Shown here piece after piece: positions 18,494-27,595 of a stretch of DNA of 64,000 bases. Both the position numbers and the translations under genes were made by a program. Under the pieces are notes generated by a model that searched no databases, was not told the origin of the DNA, and saw nothing but the letters and a program-made list of their open reading frames with translations. The DNA is from Pseudorhodoferax sp047601025. Lineage in GTDB: Bacteria > Pseudomonadota > Gammaproteobacteria > Burkholderiales > Burkholderiaceae_C. Position 1 is the stretch's first letter, and every line of letters starts with the position of its first letter. Location of the stretch: contig NZ_JASGJZ010000001.1 of NCBI RefSeq assembly GCF_047601025.1, positions 4,402,001-4,466,000 on the forward strand. The letters are read 5' to 3'.

Positions 18494-19636
18494 TCAGGGG
18501 GCGACGATGAACTTGCCGTCCTTGAGGATCAGCACCATCGCACCGAAATACGGCTTGCGGTCGGTCTGGTTCCACAGGCCCGAGCCGCCGAGAATGGGCA
18601 CGTCGCGCAGCCGCCCGAAGGCGTCGTGCACCTTCTCGCGCGTGGGATTGGGGCCGGCTTCCTTGAGCGCGGCCAGCCCCACGGCGGCCAGCGAATACCC
18701 GATGGCGCTCCAGCTGTCCGGCTCGGTGCCGTAGCGGGTCTTCCACGCGGCCTCGAAGGCCTTGTTGAGCGGGCGGTCCACGCCGATGATGTGGTCGGTC
18801 ACGGCGATCGTGCCTTCGCCGGCCTTGCCGACCGTGCTCACGAACTTGGGCGATGCCAGCGACAGTGCGCCGATCATGCGCACCTTGTCCGACAGGCCCG
18901 CCTGGCGCAGCTGCACGACGAGGTTGGCCGACTGCTCCGTGAAGGCCGAGATGTAGACCGCGTCCACGTCCAGGGCCTTGAGCTTGGTGGCCAGCGGCTG
19001 GAAATTGGCGTCGGTGTTGATGATGGCTTCCTCGGACACCACGGTGCCGCCCCCGGCCTTGAAGGCGTCGCGGAAGATGTTCTTGGAGTCGATCAGCGCC
19101 TCGTTCGTGCGGTCGAAGACCAGGGCGGCCTTGCGGGCGGGCGTCTTCTCCAGTACGTACTTGGCCACCAGCGGCGTGATGACGGCGGGCGACTGCTGGA
19201 ACTTCATGGACCAGGTGCCGGCCTTCAGGATGGCGTCGGACGTGACGAAGCTCAGGTTGGGCACCTTCTTGTCGTTGAAGATCGGCGCCGTGGCCATGGA
19301 GTCGGTGGTCGAGGACGGGCCCAGCACCAGTACGGCGCGGTCGCGGTCGATGGCCTGGTTGGCCAGGTTGATGGCCTGGCCCTTGTCGCTGGCGTTGTCG
19401 CGCGTGATCAGGTTGATCTTGTGCCCGTTGATGCCGCCCTGGCTGTTGGCTTGCTCCACCGCCAGCTGGATGGCCTTCTGGTAGTTGGCGGCCGCGAAGG
19501 CCGCAGCTCCCGTTTCGGCCTGGATGGACACCACGGGGATGTCCTGTGCCTGGGCCTGCGCGACCACGACGGCAACCAGGGCGGCCAGCGCGCCGGTGCC
19601 CAGGCGTCTCGGAGAGGTGGGGGAAGGGTATTGCAT
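18494..19636 (-). CDS. branched-chain-type ABC substrate-binding protein 2
   Basis: The 380-residue periplasmic binding protein is paralogous to its neighbour, sharing DIPVVSIQAETGAAAFA, RDNASDKGQAINLANQAIDR and LVAKYVLEKTPARK. Its signal peptide ends near VVAQAQAQ-DIPV. The start at 19636 fits a normal signal peptide; the frame is open a further 72 bp upstream but that stretch is unrelated. It probably feeds the single Liv-type permease downstream. Differences between paralogues cluster in the central ligand-binding region, which suggests ligand divergence. Confidence 0.92.
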   Translation of the reverse strand: MQYPSPTSPRRLGTGALAALVAVVVAQAQAQDIPVVSIQAETGAAAFAAANYQKAIQLAVEQANSQGGINGHKINLITRDNASDKGQAINLANQAIDRDRAVLVLGPSSTTDSMATAPIFNDKKVPNLSFVTSDAILKAGTWSMKFQQSPAVITPLVAKYVLEKTPARKAALVFDRTNEALIDSKNIFRDAFKAGGGTVVSEEAIINTDANFQPLATKLKALDVDAVYISAFTEQSANLVVQLRQAGLSDKVRMIGALSLASPKFVSTVGKAGEGTIAVTDHIIGVDRPLNKAFEAAWKTRYGTEPDSWSAIGYSLAAVGLAALKEAGPNPTREKVHDAFGRLRDVPILGGSGLWNQTDRKPYFGAMVLILKDGKFIVAP

Positions 19637-19704
19637 GGGCTTGTCTCTCTTCGAGTGGGATTGGTGGGATGAGGCGCCGAGGCGCTCCGCCGGCCGGCGA
19701 ATAC

Positions 19705-21135
19705 TCATGTGCCGGGGCCGTCTTGCGGCGTCAGCGGCAGCAGCAGTGCCTGCGCCGCATCCTCGATGTGCTCGAGGTTCAGGATGTCATGGATCAGCCC
19801 GTCCACCACCGGCTCGGACAGCGGGCAGGCCGACCAGGGCACGCAGCGCCGGAACTTGTCGATGAAGTCCTGCTCGCTGAACGGGTTGCTGGGGTGCCCC
19901 TTGACGTAGACGATGTCGTTGGTGAACGCGCGGCCGTCGCGCAGCCTGGTGCTGACCCGGGCGCCCCATTCCGGCAGCGATGGCACCTCGGTCGCCGTGA
20001 TGCGGGACATCAGGTCGCGCACGTCGTGGCGGGCCCGGGACTGGGCGGTGTAGGCGTTCAGAAAGACCTCCTTGTCCAGGGCGGCGATGGCGACGGCATA
20101 GGCGAGGCTGAACTGGCACTCCGGAACCGTCTGCGGGTTCCACTTCTTGTCCCTGGGCTCGCAGGTCGCCTTCCATCCCGGCGAAGAGACTTCGAGATGG
20201 ATGCTGGCGATGTCCCCAGCCTCGAAGCCATGGCTGCGCATCTGGTCCAGGATACCGTCGATCGACGAATGCGAGAAGTAGCAGGCGCAGTAGCCTTTGG
20301 CGATGACGTTCTCCATCTCCCAGCGCTGGCCCAGCCGCTCGGTCAGGGCGTCGGGGCGGGTGTCCCACCGGGCGCGGGACAGGTAGCCCATGGCGCCCAG
20401 CAGCACCTGCTGGCGCGGCCCCGTGATGCCCTTGCGGGCCAGCTGGCAGGCGGTGATCGCCGCCTGGCACACCAGGCCGTGGTGCACGCGCACCATCAGC
20501 GTGGCCGGCGAGTAGATGGCCATGGTGTGGGGCTGCGTCATCGTGCGGGCGATGCCTTGCGCGTTCTCCAGCTCGTCCTGGCTGAGTCCCATCAGCCTGC
20601 CCACGGCGGCGACCGCGCCGAAGATGTAGTGGCCGCCGCAGTCGCCCGCCTTGACCGCCTGGCTGATCAGGCGGTACGCCATGCCGATGCGGATGATGGT
20701 TTCCTGGCCCACCACCATGGCGGCCAGGAACTCCTGGCCCGACACGCGGGGCTTCAGCCCGGTGGCCGCCAGCAGGCTGGCCACGATGTACTCGCCGATG
20801 TGTCCGGCTTCTTCGTGCAGCTCCCCGCAGTCCATCGCGCGCGGCATCGGCCCGATGGCCAGTGCCGCCTCGCTCGCGGGCACCCGCCCGCCGTAGAACG
20901 GCAGCAGCGTTTCCTCCTTGCCGCCCTTTTCCTTGACCAGCGCGGCGATGCCCGGCACGCCTTCCATGCCGGAGCCGCCGATGGTGACGGCCATCGCGTC
21001 GAGCAGCGAATGCTTGGCGTGCCGAATCACCTCGGCCGGCAGCTGCTCGTACCGGACGCCGAGGGCCATCCTGCACAGTGCGGCCATCGGATCTTCCGAC
21101 GGCGCGTGTTCGTAGAGCGTCACAGTGGCCTCCAT
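19705..21135 (-). CDS. MmgE/PrpD family protein
   Basis: The 476-residue protein has PrpD-fold motifs: VIRHAKHSLLDAMAVTIGGSG near residue 40, the catalytic-region block AMDCGELHEEAGHIGEY, and AKGYCACYFSHSSIDGILDQ. It is embedded among four binding-protein genes, 13 bp downstream of one and 68 bp upstream of another, so it is almost certainly cotranscribed with them. That placement implies its substrate is a compound imported by the Liv-type system. MEATVTLYEHAPSED at 21135 was chosen as start because the upstream frame overlaps the binding-protein gene without homology. Confidence 0.87.
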   Translation of the reverse strand: MEATVTLYEHAPSEDPMAALCRMALGVRYEQLPAEVIRHAKHSLLDAMAVTIGGSGMEGVPGIAALVKEKGGKEETLLPFYGGRVPASEAALAIGPMPRAMDCGELHEEAGHIGEYIVASLLAATGLKPRVSGQEFLAAMVVGQETIIRIGMAYRLISQAVKAGDCGGHYIFGAVAAVGRLMGLSQDELENAQGIARTMTQPHTMAIYSPATLMVRVHHGLVCQAAITACQLARKGITGPRQQVLLGAMGYLSRARWDTRPDALTERLGQRWEMENVIAKGYCACYFSHSSIDGILDQMRSHGFEAGDIASIHLEVSSPGWKATCEPRDKKWNPQTVPECQFSLAYAVAIAALDKEVFLNAYTAQSRARHDVRDLMSRITATEVPSLPEWGARVSTRLRDGRAFTNDIVYVKGHPSNPFSEQDFIDKFRRCVPWSACPLSEPVVDGLIHDILNLEHIEDAAQALLLPLTPQDGPGT

Positions 21136-21148
21136 GCGGTTCGCGCCA

Positions 21149-22279
21149 TCAGTGCGCGATGCGGAATTTCCCGTCCTCGACGACCAGCACCAGTGCACCG
21201 ATCTGCGGCCGCCGGTCTTTCTGGTTCCAGGTGCCGGAGCCGACCACCACCGGCACGTCGCGTATCCGCAGGTAGGCGTCGCGCACTTTCTCGCGCGTGG
21301 GGTCGGGGCCGGCTTCCCTGAGGCTCGCCAGCGCGACCTGGGCCAGCGAATAGCCGATCGCCGAGAAGCTGTCGGGCTCCATGTGGTAGCGCGCCTGGTA
21401 GGCCGCGTCGAAGGACTTGTTGAGAGGGCGGTCGACGCCGAGCACATAGTCCGAGATGACGATGCTTCCTTCCGCATCCTTGCCCGCATTGCCGATGAAC
21501 TTCGGCGATGCGACGGCCAGCGAGCCGATCAGGCGGACCTTCGTGGGCAGGCCGGCCTTGCGCAGCTGCGAGACGATGTTGGCCGCTTGCTCGGCATAGG
21601 CGGATACGTAGACCGCGTCCACGTCCATGCTCTTGATCTTGGTGGCCAGGGGCAGGAAGTTGGCATCCTGGCTGACGATGGCTTCCTCGGCGACCACGGC
21701 GCCGCCGCCGGCCTTGAAGGCGTCGCGGAAGACGTTCTTGTATTCGATGAGGGACTCGTTGGTGCGGTCGAAGATCGCCACCACTTTGCGGATCGGCGTC
21801 TTCTCCAGCAGATGGTTCGCGAGGATGGGGCCGTCCACGTCCGATCCCTGCCGCAGCTTCAGCGACCAGGGGCCCGATTTGAGGATGGCGTCCGAGCTGG
21901 CGAAGGTGAGGAAGGGCGTGCGCTTCTCATTGAAGACCGGCGCGACCGCCAGCGAATCGGCCGACAGCGAGGGCCCGAGCACCAGCAGCGCACGGTCGCG
22001 CTCGATGGCCTGGTTCGCCAGGTTGATGGCCTGGCCCTTGTCGCCGGCGTTGTCGCGCTCGATCAGGGCGATCTTGCGGCCATGGATACCGCCCTTGGCA
22101 TTGGCCTCGTCCACTGCCAGCTGAATCGACTTCTGGAACAGCGTACCCGCGAAGGCGGCAGGACCGGTCATGGACTGGATCGAGACCACAGGAATGTCCT
22201 GCGCCTGCGCCGCGGCCGCGGCCGCCAGGAGTCCGGCGGCGTGCGCCAGCATGCCGAGAGTTTGTCGAACGAATCTCAT
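21149..22279 (-). CDS. branched-chain-type ABC substrate-binding protein 3
   Basis: The 376-residue periplasmic binding protein has a signal peptide ending AAAAQA-QDIPV and the same core as its paralogues (IERDNAGDKGQAINLANQAI, VLGPSLSADS). The C-terminus carries GSGTWNQKDRRPQIGALVL. It differs from copy 1 at many central positions (for example LRQGSDVDGPILANHLLEKT). It lies between an MmgE/PrpD gene and binding protein 4. A role in delivering a different ligand to the common permease is inferred. Confidence 0.92.
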   Translation of the reverse strand: MRFVRQTLGMLAHAAGLLAAAAAAQAQDIPVVSIQSMTGPAAFAGTLFQKSIQLAVDEANAKGGIHGRKIALIERDNAGDKGQAINLANQAIERDRALLVLGPSLSADSLAVAPVFNEKRTPFLTFASSDAILKSGPWSLKLRQGSDVDGPILANHLLEKTPIRKVVAIFDRTNESLIEYKNVFRDAFKAGGGAVVAEEAIVSQDANFLPLATKIKSMDVDAVYVSAYAEQAANIVSQLRKAGLPTKVRLIGSLAVASPKFIGNAGKDAEGSIVISDYVLGVDRPLNKSFDAAYQARYHMEPDSFSAIGYSLAQVALASLREAGPDPTREKVRDAYLRIRDVPVVVGSGTWNQKDRRPQIGALVLVVEDGKFRIAH

Positions 22280-22312
22280 GGAGCGGTTTTCCGTGGCACG
22301 AAAGAACAGGGG

Positions 22313-23446
22313 CTACTGCGCGGTGACGAATCTGCCGTCCTTGACCGTGAGCATGACGGCGCCATAGCTGGGCTTGCGGTCGCTCTGGGTCCAGTGGCCG
22401 GTGCCGAGCACGACGGGGACGTCGCGCAGCCGCAGGTAGGCGTCACGCACCTTCTCGCGCGTGGGGGCGGGGCCGGCCTCGCGCAGGGCGGCGATGGCGA
22501 CCTGCGCCAGCGAATAGCCGGCCGCGGCAAAGCTGTCGGCCTCCACGTTGTAGCGGCTCTTGTAGGCGGCGTCGAATGCCTTGTTCTGCGGGCGGTCGAT
22601 GCCGGGCAGATAGTCCGACACCGCAATGGTGCCTTCCGCCGCCTTGCCGGCGACCGACACGTACTTGGGCGAGGCGATGGCCAGCGATCCGATGAAGGTG
22701 ATCCTTTCCGGCAAGCCCGCCTGCCGCAGTTGCAGGGCAATGTTGGCGGACTGCTCGGCATAGCTCGTGAAGTAGACCGCGTCGATATCCATGGCCTTGA
22801 GCTTGGTCGCCAGCGGCAGGAAATTGGAGTCGCTGCTGACCACGGCCTCCTCGCTCACCACCGTGCCGCCCCCGGCCTTGAAGGCGTCGCGGAAGTTGTT
22901 CTTGAACTCGATCAGCGCTTCGTTGGAGCGGTCGAAGACGAGCGCCACTTTCCTGATCTTCGTCTTCTCCAGCACGTACTTGGCCAGGATCGGGCTGTCC
23001 ACCTGCGAGTTCTGCCGGAACTTCAGCGTCCAGGGACCGGATTTCAGGATCGCGTCCGAGCCCGCGAGCCCCGCGGACGGGGTGCGTTTGTCGTTGAGCA
23101 GGGGAACCACCGCCATCGTGTCGGCGGTGGAGGAGGGCCCCAGCACCAGCACGGCGCGGTCGCGGTCGGCCGCCTGGCTGGCCAGGTTGATGGCCTGGCC
23201 CTTGTCGCTGGCGTTGTCGCGTTCGATCAGGTTGATCTTGGCGCCGTGGACACCTCCCTGGGCGTTGGCCTCGTCCATGGCCATGCGGATGGCGTTCTGG
23301 AACGCGGCTCCCGCGAATGCGGTCGTTCCCGTCATGGATTGAATGGAGACCACCGGGATCTCATCGGCTGCATGCGTCGCGAGGCTGGCCAGGGTCAGCA
23401 CGGCCGCGGCTGCCAGCTTCATCGAATGGCGCTTGGGGTTGTTCAT
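22313..23446 (-). CDS. branched-chain-type ABC substrate-binding protein 4
   Basis: The 377-residue periplasmic binding protein has a signal peptide (KLAAAAVLTLASLATHA-ADEIPV) and the shared core IERDNASDKGQAINLASQAADR and VLGPSSTADT. ACAGGAA precedes the ATG. It is the first binding-protein gene in the direction of transcription, 24 bp after the alcohol dehydrogenase gene, so catabolic dehydrogenases and importer may be one transcript. Confidence 0.92.
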   Translation of the reverse strand: MNNPKRHSMKLAAAAVLTLASLATHAADEIPVVSIQSMTGTTAFAGAAFQNAIRMAMDEANAQGGVHGAKINLIERDNASDKGQAINLASQAADRDRAVLVLGPSSTADTMAVVPLLNDKRTPSAGLAGSDAILKSGPWTLKFRQNSQVDSPILAKYVLEKTKIRKVALVFDRSNEALIEFKNNFRDAFKAGGGTVVSEEAVVSSDSNFLPLATKLKAMDIDAVYFTSYAEQSANIALQLRQAGLPERITFIGSLAIASPKYVSVAGKAAEGTIAVSDYLPGIDRPQNKAFDAAYKSRYNVEADSFAAAGYSLAQVAIAALREAGPAPTREKVRDAYLRLRDVPVVLGTGHWTQSDRKPSYGAVMLTVKDGRFVTAQ

Positions 23447-23470
23447 GAACGCGTTTCCTGTGCCATGGAT

Positions 23471-24541
23471 TCAGAACACGAACACGCCCTTGCCGCCAGC
23501 CTGGCCGTCGAAGACGCGGTAGGCCTCCTCGGCCTGCTCCAGCTTCCAGTGGTCGGTGAAGATCTTGTCCACGTCCACGCCGTGGTCGGCGATGAAGTTC
23601 ACGCATTCCTTCATGCTCGGCTCCGAGAAGGTGTAGGAGCCGACGATGGTGCGCTGCTTGCCGATCACGTCCTTCATGCCGTCCACGTTCAGGTTGCCGC
23701 CCACGGCCACCAGGGCGATGCGGCCCCAGGGGCGCGTGCAGCGCACGGCCTGCTGCTTCGGGATGTCGCCGCCGGCGCAGTCCATGGAGCAGGTCGCGCC
23801 CAGGCCGCCGGTGAGCTTGAGGATTTCCTCGATGGCGTCGGCCTTGCTGCCGTCGATGGCGTGGGCCGCGCCGAATTCCTTGGCGCGTGCCACGCGGTCG
23901 GCGGCGATGTCGATGCCGATCACCTCGGCGCCCATGGCGGCGCCCAGCTGCACCGCCGACAGGCCCACGGGGCCGAGGCCGAACACGGCCAGCGTGTCAC
24001 GTGCACTGACTTGCAGGCGCAGCAGCGCGCCCCAGGCCGTGCCCGTGCCGCAGGAGACGGCCGCGCCGGTGGCGTACGACACCTCTTCGGGCAGGTGCAC
24101 CAGCGAGGTCACGGGCACCTTCATGTAGTGCGCGTGGCCACCGTTCTTGATGAGGCCGTGGATGTCGGCGCCGTGGCTGCACATCTGCGTCCAGCCGCTG
24201 CGGCAGTGGTCGCAGTGGTTGCAGCCTTCGTAGTGGAACACCGTGACGCGGTCGCCCACCTTGAACACGCGCGGATCCACGGCCGAGCCCAGCGCGACGA
24301 TCTGGCCGCAGGGCTCGTGCCCCGCGATGATGGGCGTGTCCTCGGAGATGCCGCGGGAGGCTAGGTCCTTGAAGCCTAGCGACTTGATGACGTCGGCCGG
24401 GTTGTTGCGGTAGAAGTGCAGGTCGCTGCCGCACATGCCCGAGGCCTTGATGGCGACGATCGCGTCGCCAGGGCCGGGGGTAGGGTCCTCGAAGTCGAGG
24501 ATTTCGAGCTTGCGGTTGCCTCTGAATACGATGCCGCGCAT
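23471..24541 (-). CDS. zinc-dependent alcohol dehydrogenase (MDR family)
   Basis: The 356-residue medium-chain dehydrogenase has the catalytic zinc residues Cys37 (GMCGSDLH) and His75-Glu76 (GHEPCG), and all four structural zinc cysteines, C107, C110, C113 and C121. The NAD(P) fold motif GLGPVG is at 188-193. It oxidises an alcohol to an aldehyde or ketone. It sits directly downstream of three aldehyde dehydrogenase genes and has CAGGAGA before its ATG. Together they would convert an alcohol to the acid. The substrate is not evident. Confidence 0.92.
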   Translation of the reverse strand: MRGIVFRGNRKLEILDFEDPTPGPGDAIVAIKASGMCGSDLHFYRNNPADVIKSLGFKDLASRGISEDTPIIAGHEPCGQIVALGSAVDPRVFKVGDRVTVFHYEGCNHCDHCRSGWTQMCSHGADIHGLIKNGGHAHYMKVPVTSLVHLPEEVSYATGAAVSCGTGTAWGALLRLQVSARDTLAVFGLGPVGLSAVQLGAAMGAEVIGIDIAADRVARAKEFGAAHAIDGSKADAIEEILKLTGGLGATCSMDCAGGDIPKQQAVRCTRPWGRIALVAVGGNLNVDGMKDVIGKQRTIVGSYTFSEPSMKECVNFIADHGVDVDKIFTDHWKLEQAEEAYRVFDGQAGGKGVFVF

Positions 24542-24569
24542 GGTGGTCTCCTGGTGGAAATGGGTGGGG

Positions 24570-26045
24570 TTAGCCGAGGTTGAAATAGGTCGCCTTGGGG
24601 TACAGGAAGCTCTCGACGTGCTCCTTGCCGCCCTTCCAGCCGTAGCCGCTCATCTTGGTTCCGCCGAAGCCGGTGGCGGGGTCGATCACGCCGTAGCAGT
24701 TGACCCACACGGTGCCGGAGCGGATGCCCTGCGAGACCTTGTGCGCGGTGGAGAGGTTTTGCGTCCACACGCCGCCCGCCAGGCCGTAGCTGGTGTCGTT
24801 GGCCAGGCGCAGCGCATCTTCCACCGTGTCGAACGGGATCACCGAGGCCACGGGGCCGAAGATTTCCTCGCGGGCGATGGTCATGTCGTTGGTCACGTTG
24901 GCGAACACCGTGGGCTCCACGAAGAAGCCCTTGCCGTAGGCGCCATCCGTCAGGCGTTTGCCGCCGTGCACCAGTTGCGCCTCTTTGCTGCCCACGTCCA
25001 TGTAGTGCATCACGCGCTCCAGCTGGCGCCCGGAGATCAGCGGGCCGATCTGCACGCCTTCCTCGCGGCCGTCGCCGATCTTGATGGTCTTGGCGAACGC
25101 GGCCAGGCGCTGCACGAACTCGTCGTGGATGGAGCGTTGCACGAAGATGCGCGTGCCTGCCACGCAGACCTGGCCGGTGTTGCCGAACACGCCCATGGCC
25201 GCACCGGGCACGGCCTTGTTCAGGTCGGCGTCGGCGAACACGATGTCGGGCGACTTGCCGCCCAGCTCCAGCTGCAGGCGCTTGAGGTTGCCCGCCGACG
25301 CGCGCACGATGGCCTGTGCCGTGCCCACCGAGCCGGTGAACGCCACGCGATCGACACCCATGTGCTCGGACAGGGCCTGGCCCACGTCCTTGCCGTAGCC
25401 GGTGACGACGTTGATCACGCCCTCGGGCACGCCGGCTTCCAGCATCAGTTCCGACACGCGCAGCGCGGCCAGCGAGGCGTCCTCGGCGGGCTTGAGCACC
25501 GCCGTGCAGCCGGTGGCGAGCGCGGGGCCGTAGATCCACCACAGGCCCATCAACGGGCCGTTCCACGGGATGATGCCGCCGACCACGCCCACGGGCACCA
25601 GGTGCTTGAGCGCCATGAAGTCGGGCGCGATGGACATGGGCACGCTGCTGGACGAGCCTGCCAGCCCCGTCTGCGACGCGTAGAACTGCAGGAGCTGCGA
25701 CAGCCATTCCTTGTAGCTGCGGGTGCGCACCAGCGGGGCGCCCATGTCCAGCGTCTCGATGAGCGCCAGCTCCTCGAAGTTGTCCATGATCGCGTCGTGC
25801 ACCTTGAGCAGCAGCTTGCGCCGCTCGTGCGCGGTGAACTTGCTCCAAGGCCCCTCGAACGCCTTGCGCGCGGCGGCTACCGCACGATCCACGTCCTGCG
25901 CGTTGCCCTGGGCGATGCGGCACAGCAGTTCGCCGTTGGCGGGGTTGATGGCGTCGATGTGCTGGCCCGAGGCGGAATCGACCCACTGGCCACCGATCAG
26001 CAGTTGCTTGGTGCCCTGGATGAAGGCGGGGAGGGTGTTGCTCAT
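24570..26045 (-). CDS. aldehyde dehydrogenase (NAD(P)-dependent), copy 1
   Basis: The 491-residue ALDH-superfamily enzyme oxidises an aldehyde to the acid. Catalytic residues are in place: Asn161 (IIPWNGP), Glu260 (LELGGKSP) and nucleophile Cys294 (GQVCVAGT). It is the middle enzyme of a compact set with the alcohol dehydrogenase 28 bp downstream and ALDH copy 2 28 bp upstream, each with an AGGAGA ribosome site. The three ALDHs differ enough to suggest different substrates rather than a recent duplication. Confidence 0.92.
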   Translation of the reverse strand: MSNTLPAFIQGTKQLLIGGQWVDSASGQHIDAINPANGELLCRIAQGNAQDVDRAVAAARKAFEGPWSKFTAHERRKLLLKVHDAIMDNFEELALIETLDMGAPLVRTRSYKEWLSQLLQFYASQTGLAGSSSSVPMSIAPDFMALKHLVPVGVVGGIIPWNGPLMGLWWIYGPALATGCTAVLKPAEDASLAALRVSELMLEAGVPEGVINVVTGYGKDVGQALSEHMGVDRVAFTGSVGTAQAIVRASAGNLKRLQLELGGKSPDIVFADADLNKAVPGAAMGVFGNTGQVCVAGTRIFVQRSIHDEFVQRLAAFAKTIKIGDGREEGVQIGPLISGRQLERVMHYMDVGSKEAQLVHGGKRLTDGAYGKGFFVEPTVFANVTNDMTIAREEIFGPVASVIPFDTVEDALRLANDTSYGLAGGVWTQNLSTAHKVSQGIRSGTVWVNCYGVIDPATGFGGTKMSGYGWKGGKEHVESFLYPKATYFNLG

Positions 26046-26073
26046 GCTGGGTCTCCTGAATGTGCCGTGACGC

Positions 26074-27564
26074 TTACATGCGCACCATCACGGACTTGGT
26101 CTGCGTATAGGCCTCGATGGATTCCTGGCCGAACTCGCGCCCCCAGCCCGACTGCTTGTAGCCGCCGAAGGCCATGGCCGGGTCGGACTCGCCGAAGGTG
26201 TTGATCCACAGCCGCCCGGCCTTGAGCGCCTTGACGACCTTGTGCCCGCGCGAGATGTCGCGCGTCCACACGGCGGCCGAGAGGCCGTAGGTGGTTTCGT
26301 TGCCCTGCAGCACCGCGTCGTTCTCGTCCTTGAACGGAATGATCGAGAGCACGGGGCCGAAGATTTCCTCCTGCGCGATCTTCATGCCGTTCTTGACCTG
26401 GTCGAACACCGTGGGCTCGACGAAGTAGCCCGGGCCGTTCCACGCCGTGCCGCCCAGGCGCAGCGCGGCACCGGCTTCCTGGCCCGCGTCGATGTAGGAC
26501 CACACGCGATCGCGCTGCTTGGCCGAGATCAGCGGGCCGAGCTTGGTGTCGGCCGCGAAGGGGTCGCCCGCCTTCCACGCGACGGCTTCCTTGGCGACGC
26601 GCTCGGCCACCTCGTCATGGATGCTTTCCTGCACGAACAGGCGCGTGCCCGCCGAGCAGATCTGGCCCGAGTTGGCGCAGAAGGTCTTGACGGCGGTGGC
26701 GATGGCCTTGTCCAGGTCGGCATCGGCGAACACCACGTTGGGCGCCTTGCCGCCCAGTTCCAGCGTCACTTTCTTGAGGTTGGACGTGGCGTCGCGCACC
26801 ACCTGCTTGCCGATAGCGGTGGAACCGGTGAAGGCGATCTTGTCCACGCCCAGATGCTGCGACAGCGCCGCGCCCGCCGTGGGGCCGTAGCCCGGCAGCA
26901 CGTTGATGACGCCGGGCGGCAGGTCGGTTTCCTGGATCAGCTCGGCCAGGCGGATGGACGTGAGGCAGGCCAGCTCGGCAGGCTTGAGCACCACGGTGTT
27001 GCCGCAGCACAGCGCGTTGGCGAACTTGATCGTCGCCATGAGGATGGGCGCGTTCCACGGAATGATCTGGCCGCACACGCCCAGCGGCTCGCGCAGCGTG
27101 TAGATGAGCGTGCTGCCGTCCGAGGGGATGGTGGTGCCCAGCACCTTGGAGCACCAGCCCGCGTAGTAGCGGAAGATGTCCGCGCAGCCGCTGACGGCCG
27201 CCATGGAGAACCACAGCGGCATGCCGTTGTCCAGCGTCTCGATGGCGGCCAGCTCGGGGATGTTCGCCTCGATCTTGTCGGCGATCCTGAGCAGCGCGCG
27301 CGTGCGCGCGTGGGGCGACATGGCCGCCCAGGAAGGCGCCTCGAACGCCTTGCGCGCGGCGGCCACGGCGGCGTCGACGTCGGCGCTGTCGGCCTCGGCC
27401 ACGCGGCACAGCAACTGCTCGGTGGCGGGGTTCAGGCTTTCGAAGGTCTTGCCCGACGCGGCATCGACCCACTGGCCGCCGATGAGCAGGCGCTTGGGCG
27501 CCTGGTTGATCCAGGCGAGGGCCTTGGTGCGTGCGGTTTCGGTGGCGTTGGCCGTGGCTGTCAT
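26074..27564 (-). CDS. aldehyde dehydrogenase (NAD(P)-dependent), copy 2
   Basis: The 496-residue enzyme has Glu269 (TLELGGKAP) and nucleophile Cys303 (GQICSAGT) and follows the betaine-aldehyde/phenylacetaldehyde dehydrogenase pattern (FRYYAGWCSKVLGTTIPSDG, REPLGVCGQIIPWNAP). AAGGAGA lies before the ATG. It belongs to the three-ALDH cluster. The exact aldehyde is unknown; aromatic or aliphatic aldehydes are both possible in this subgroup. Confidence 0.92.
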   Translation of the reverse strand: MTATANATETARTKALAWINQAPKRLLIGGQWVDAASGKTFESLNPATEQLLCRVAEADSADVDAAVAAARKAFEAPSWAAMSPHARTRALLRIADKIEANIPELAAIETLDNGMPLWFSMAAVSGCADIFRYYAGWCSKVLGTTIPSDGSTLIYTLREPLGVCGQIIPWNAPILMATIKFANALCCGNTVVLKPAELACLTSIRLAELIQETDLPPGVINVLPGYGPTAGAALSQHLGVDKIAFTGSTAIGKQVVRDATSNLKKVTLELGGKAPNVVFADADLDKAIATAVKTFCANSGQICSAGTRLFVQESIHDEVAERVAKEAVAWKAGDPFAADTKLGPLISAKQRDRVWSYIDAGQEAGAALRLGGTAWNGPGYFVEPTVFDQVKNGMKIAQEEIFGPVLSIIPFKDENDAVLQGNETTYGLSAAVWTRDISRGHKVVKALKAGRLWINTFGESDPAMAFGGYKQSGWGREFGQESIEAYTQTKSVMVRM

Positions 27565-27595
27565 GCTGTGTCTCCTTGCGTCGCGACGATGCCGG

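Noticed and set aside
21125..24364. Very long open frame on the + strand opposite the binding-protein and ADH genes
   Set aside because: It is the antisense of well-recognised minus-strand genes in GC-rich DNA; its protein is rich in Arg, Gly, His and Val without family motifs.
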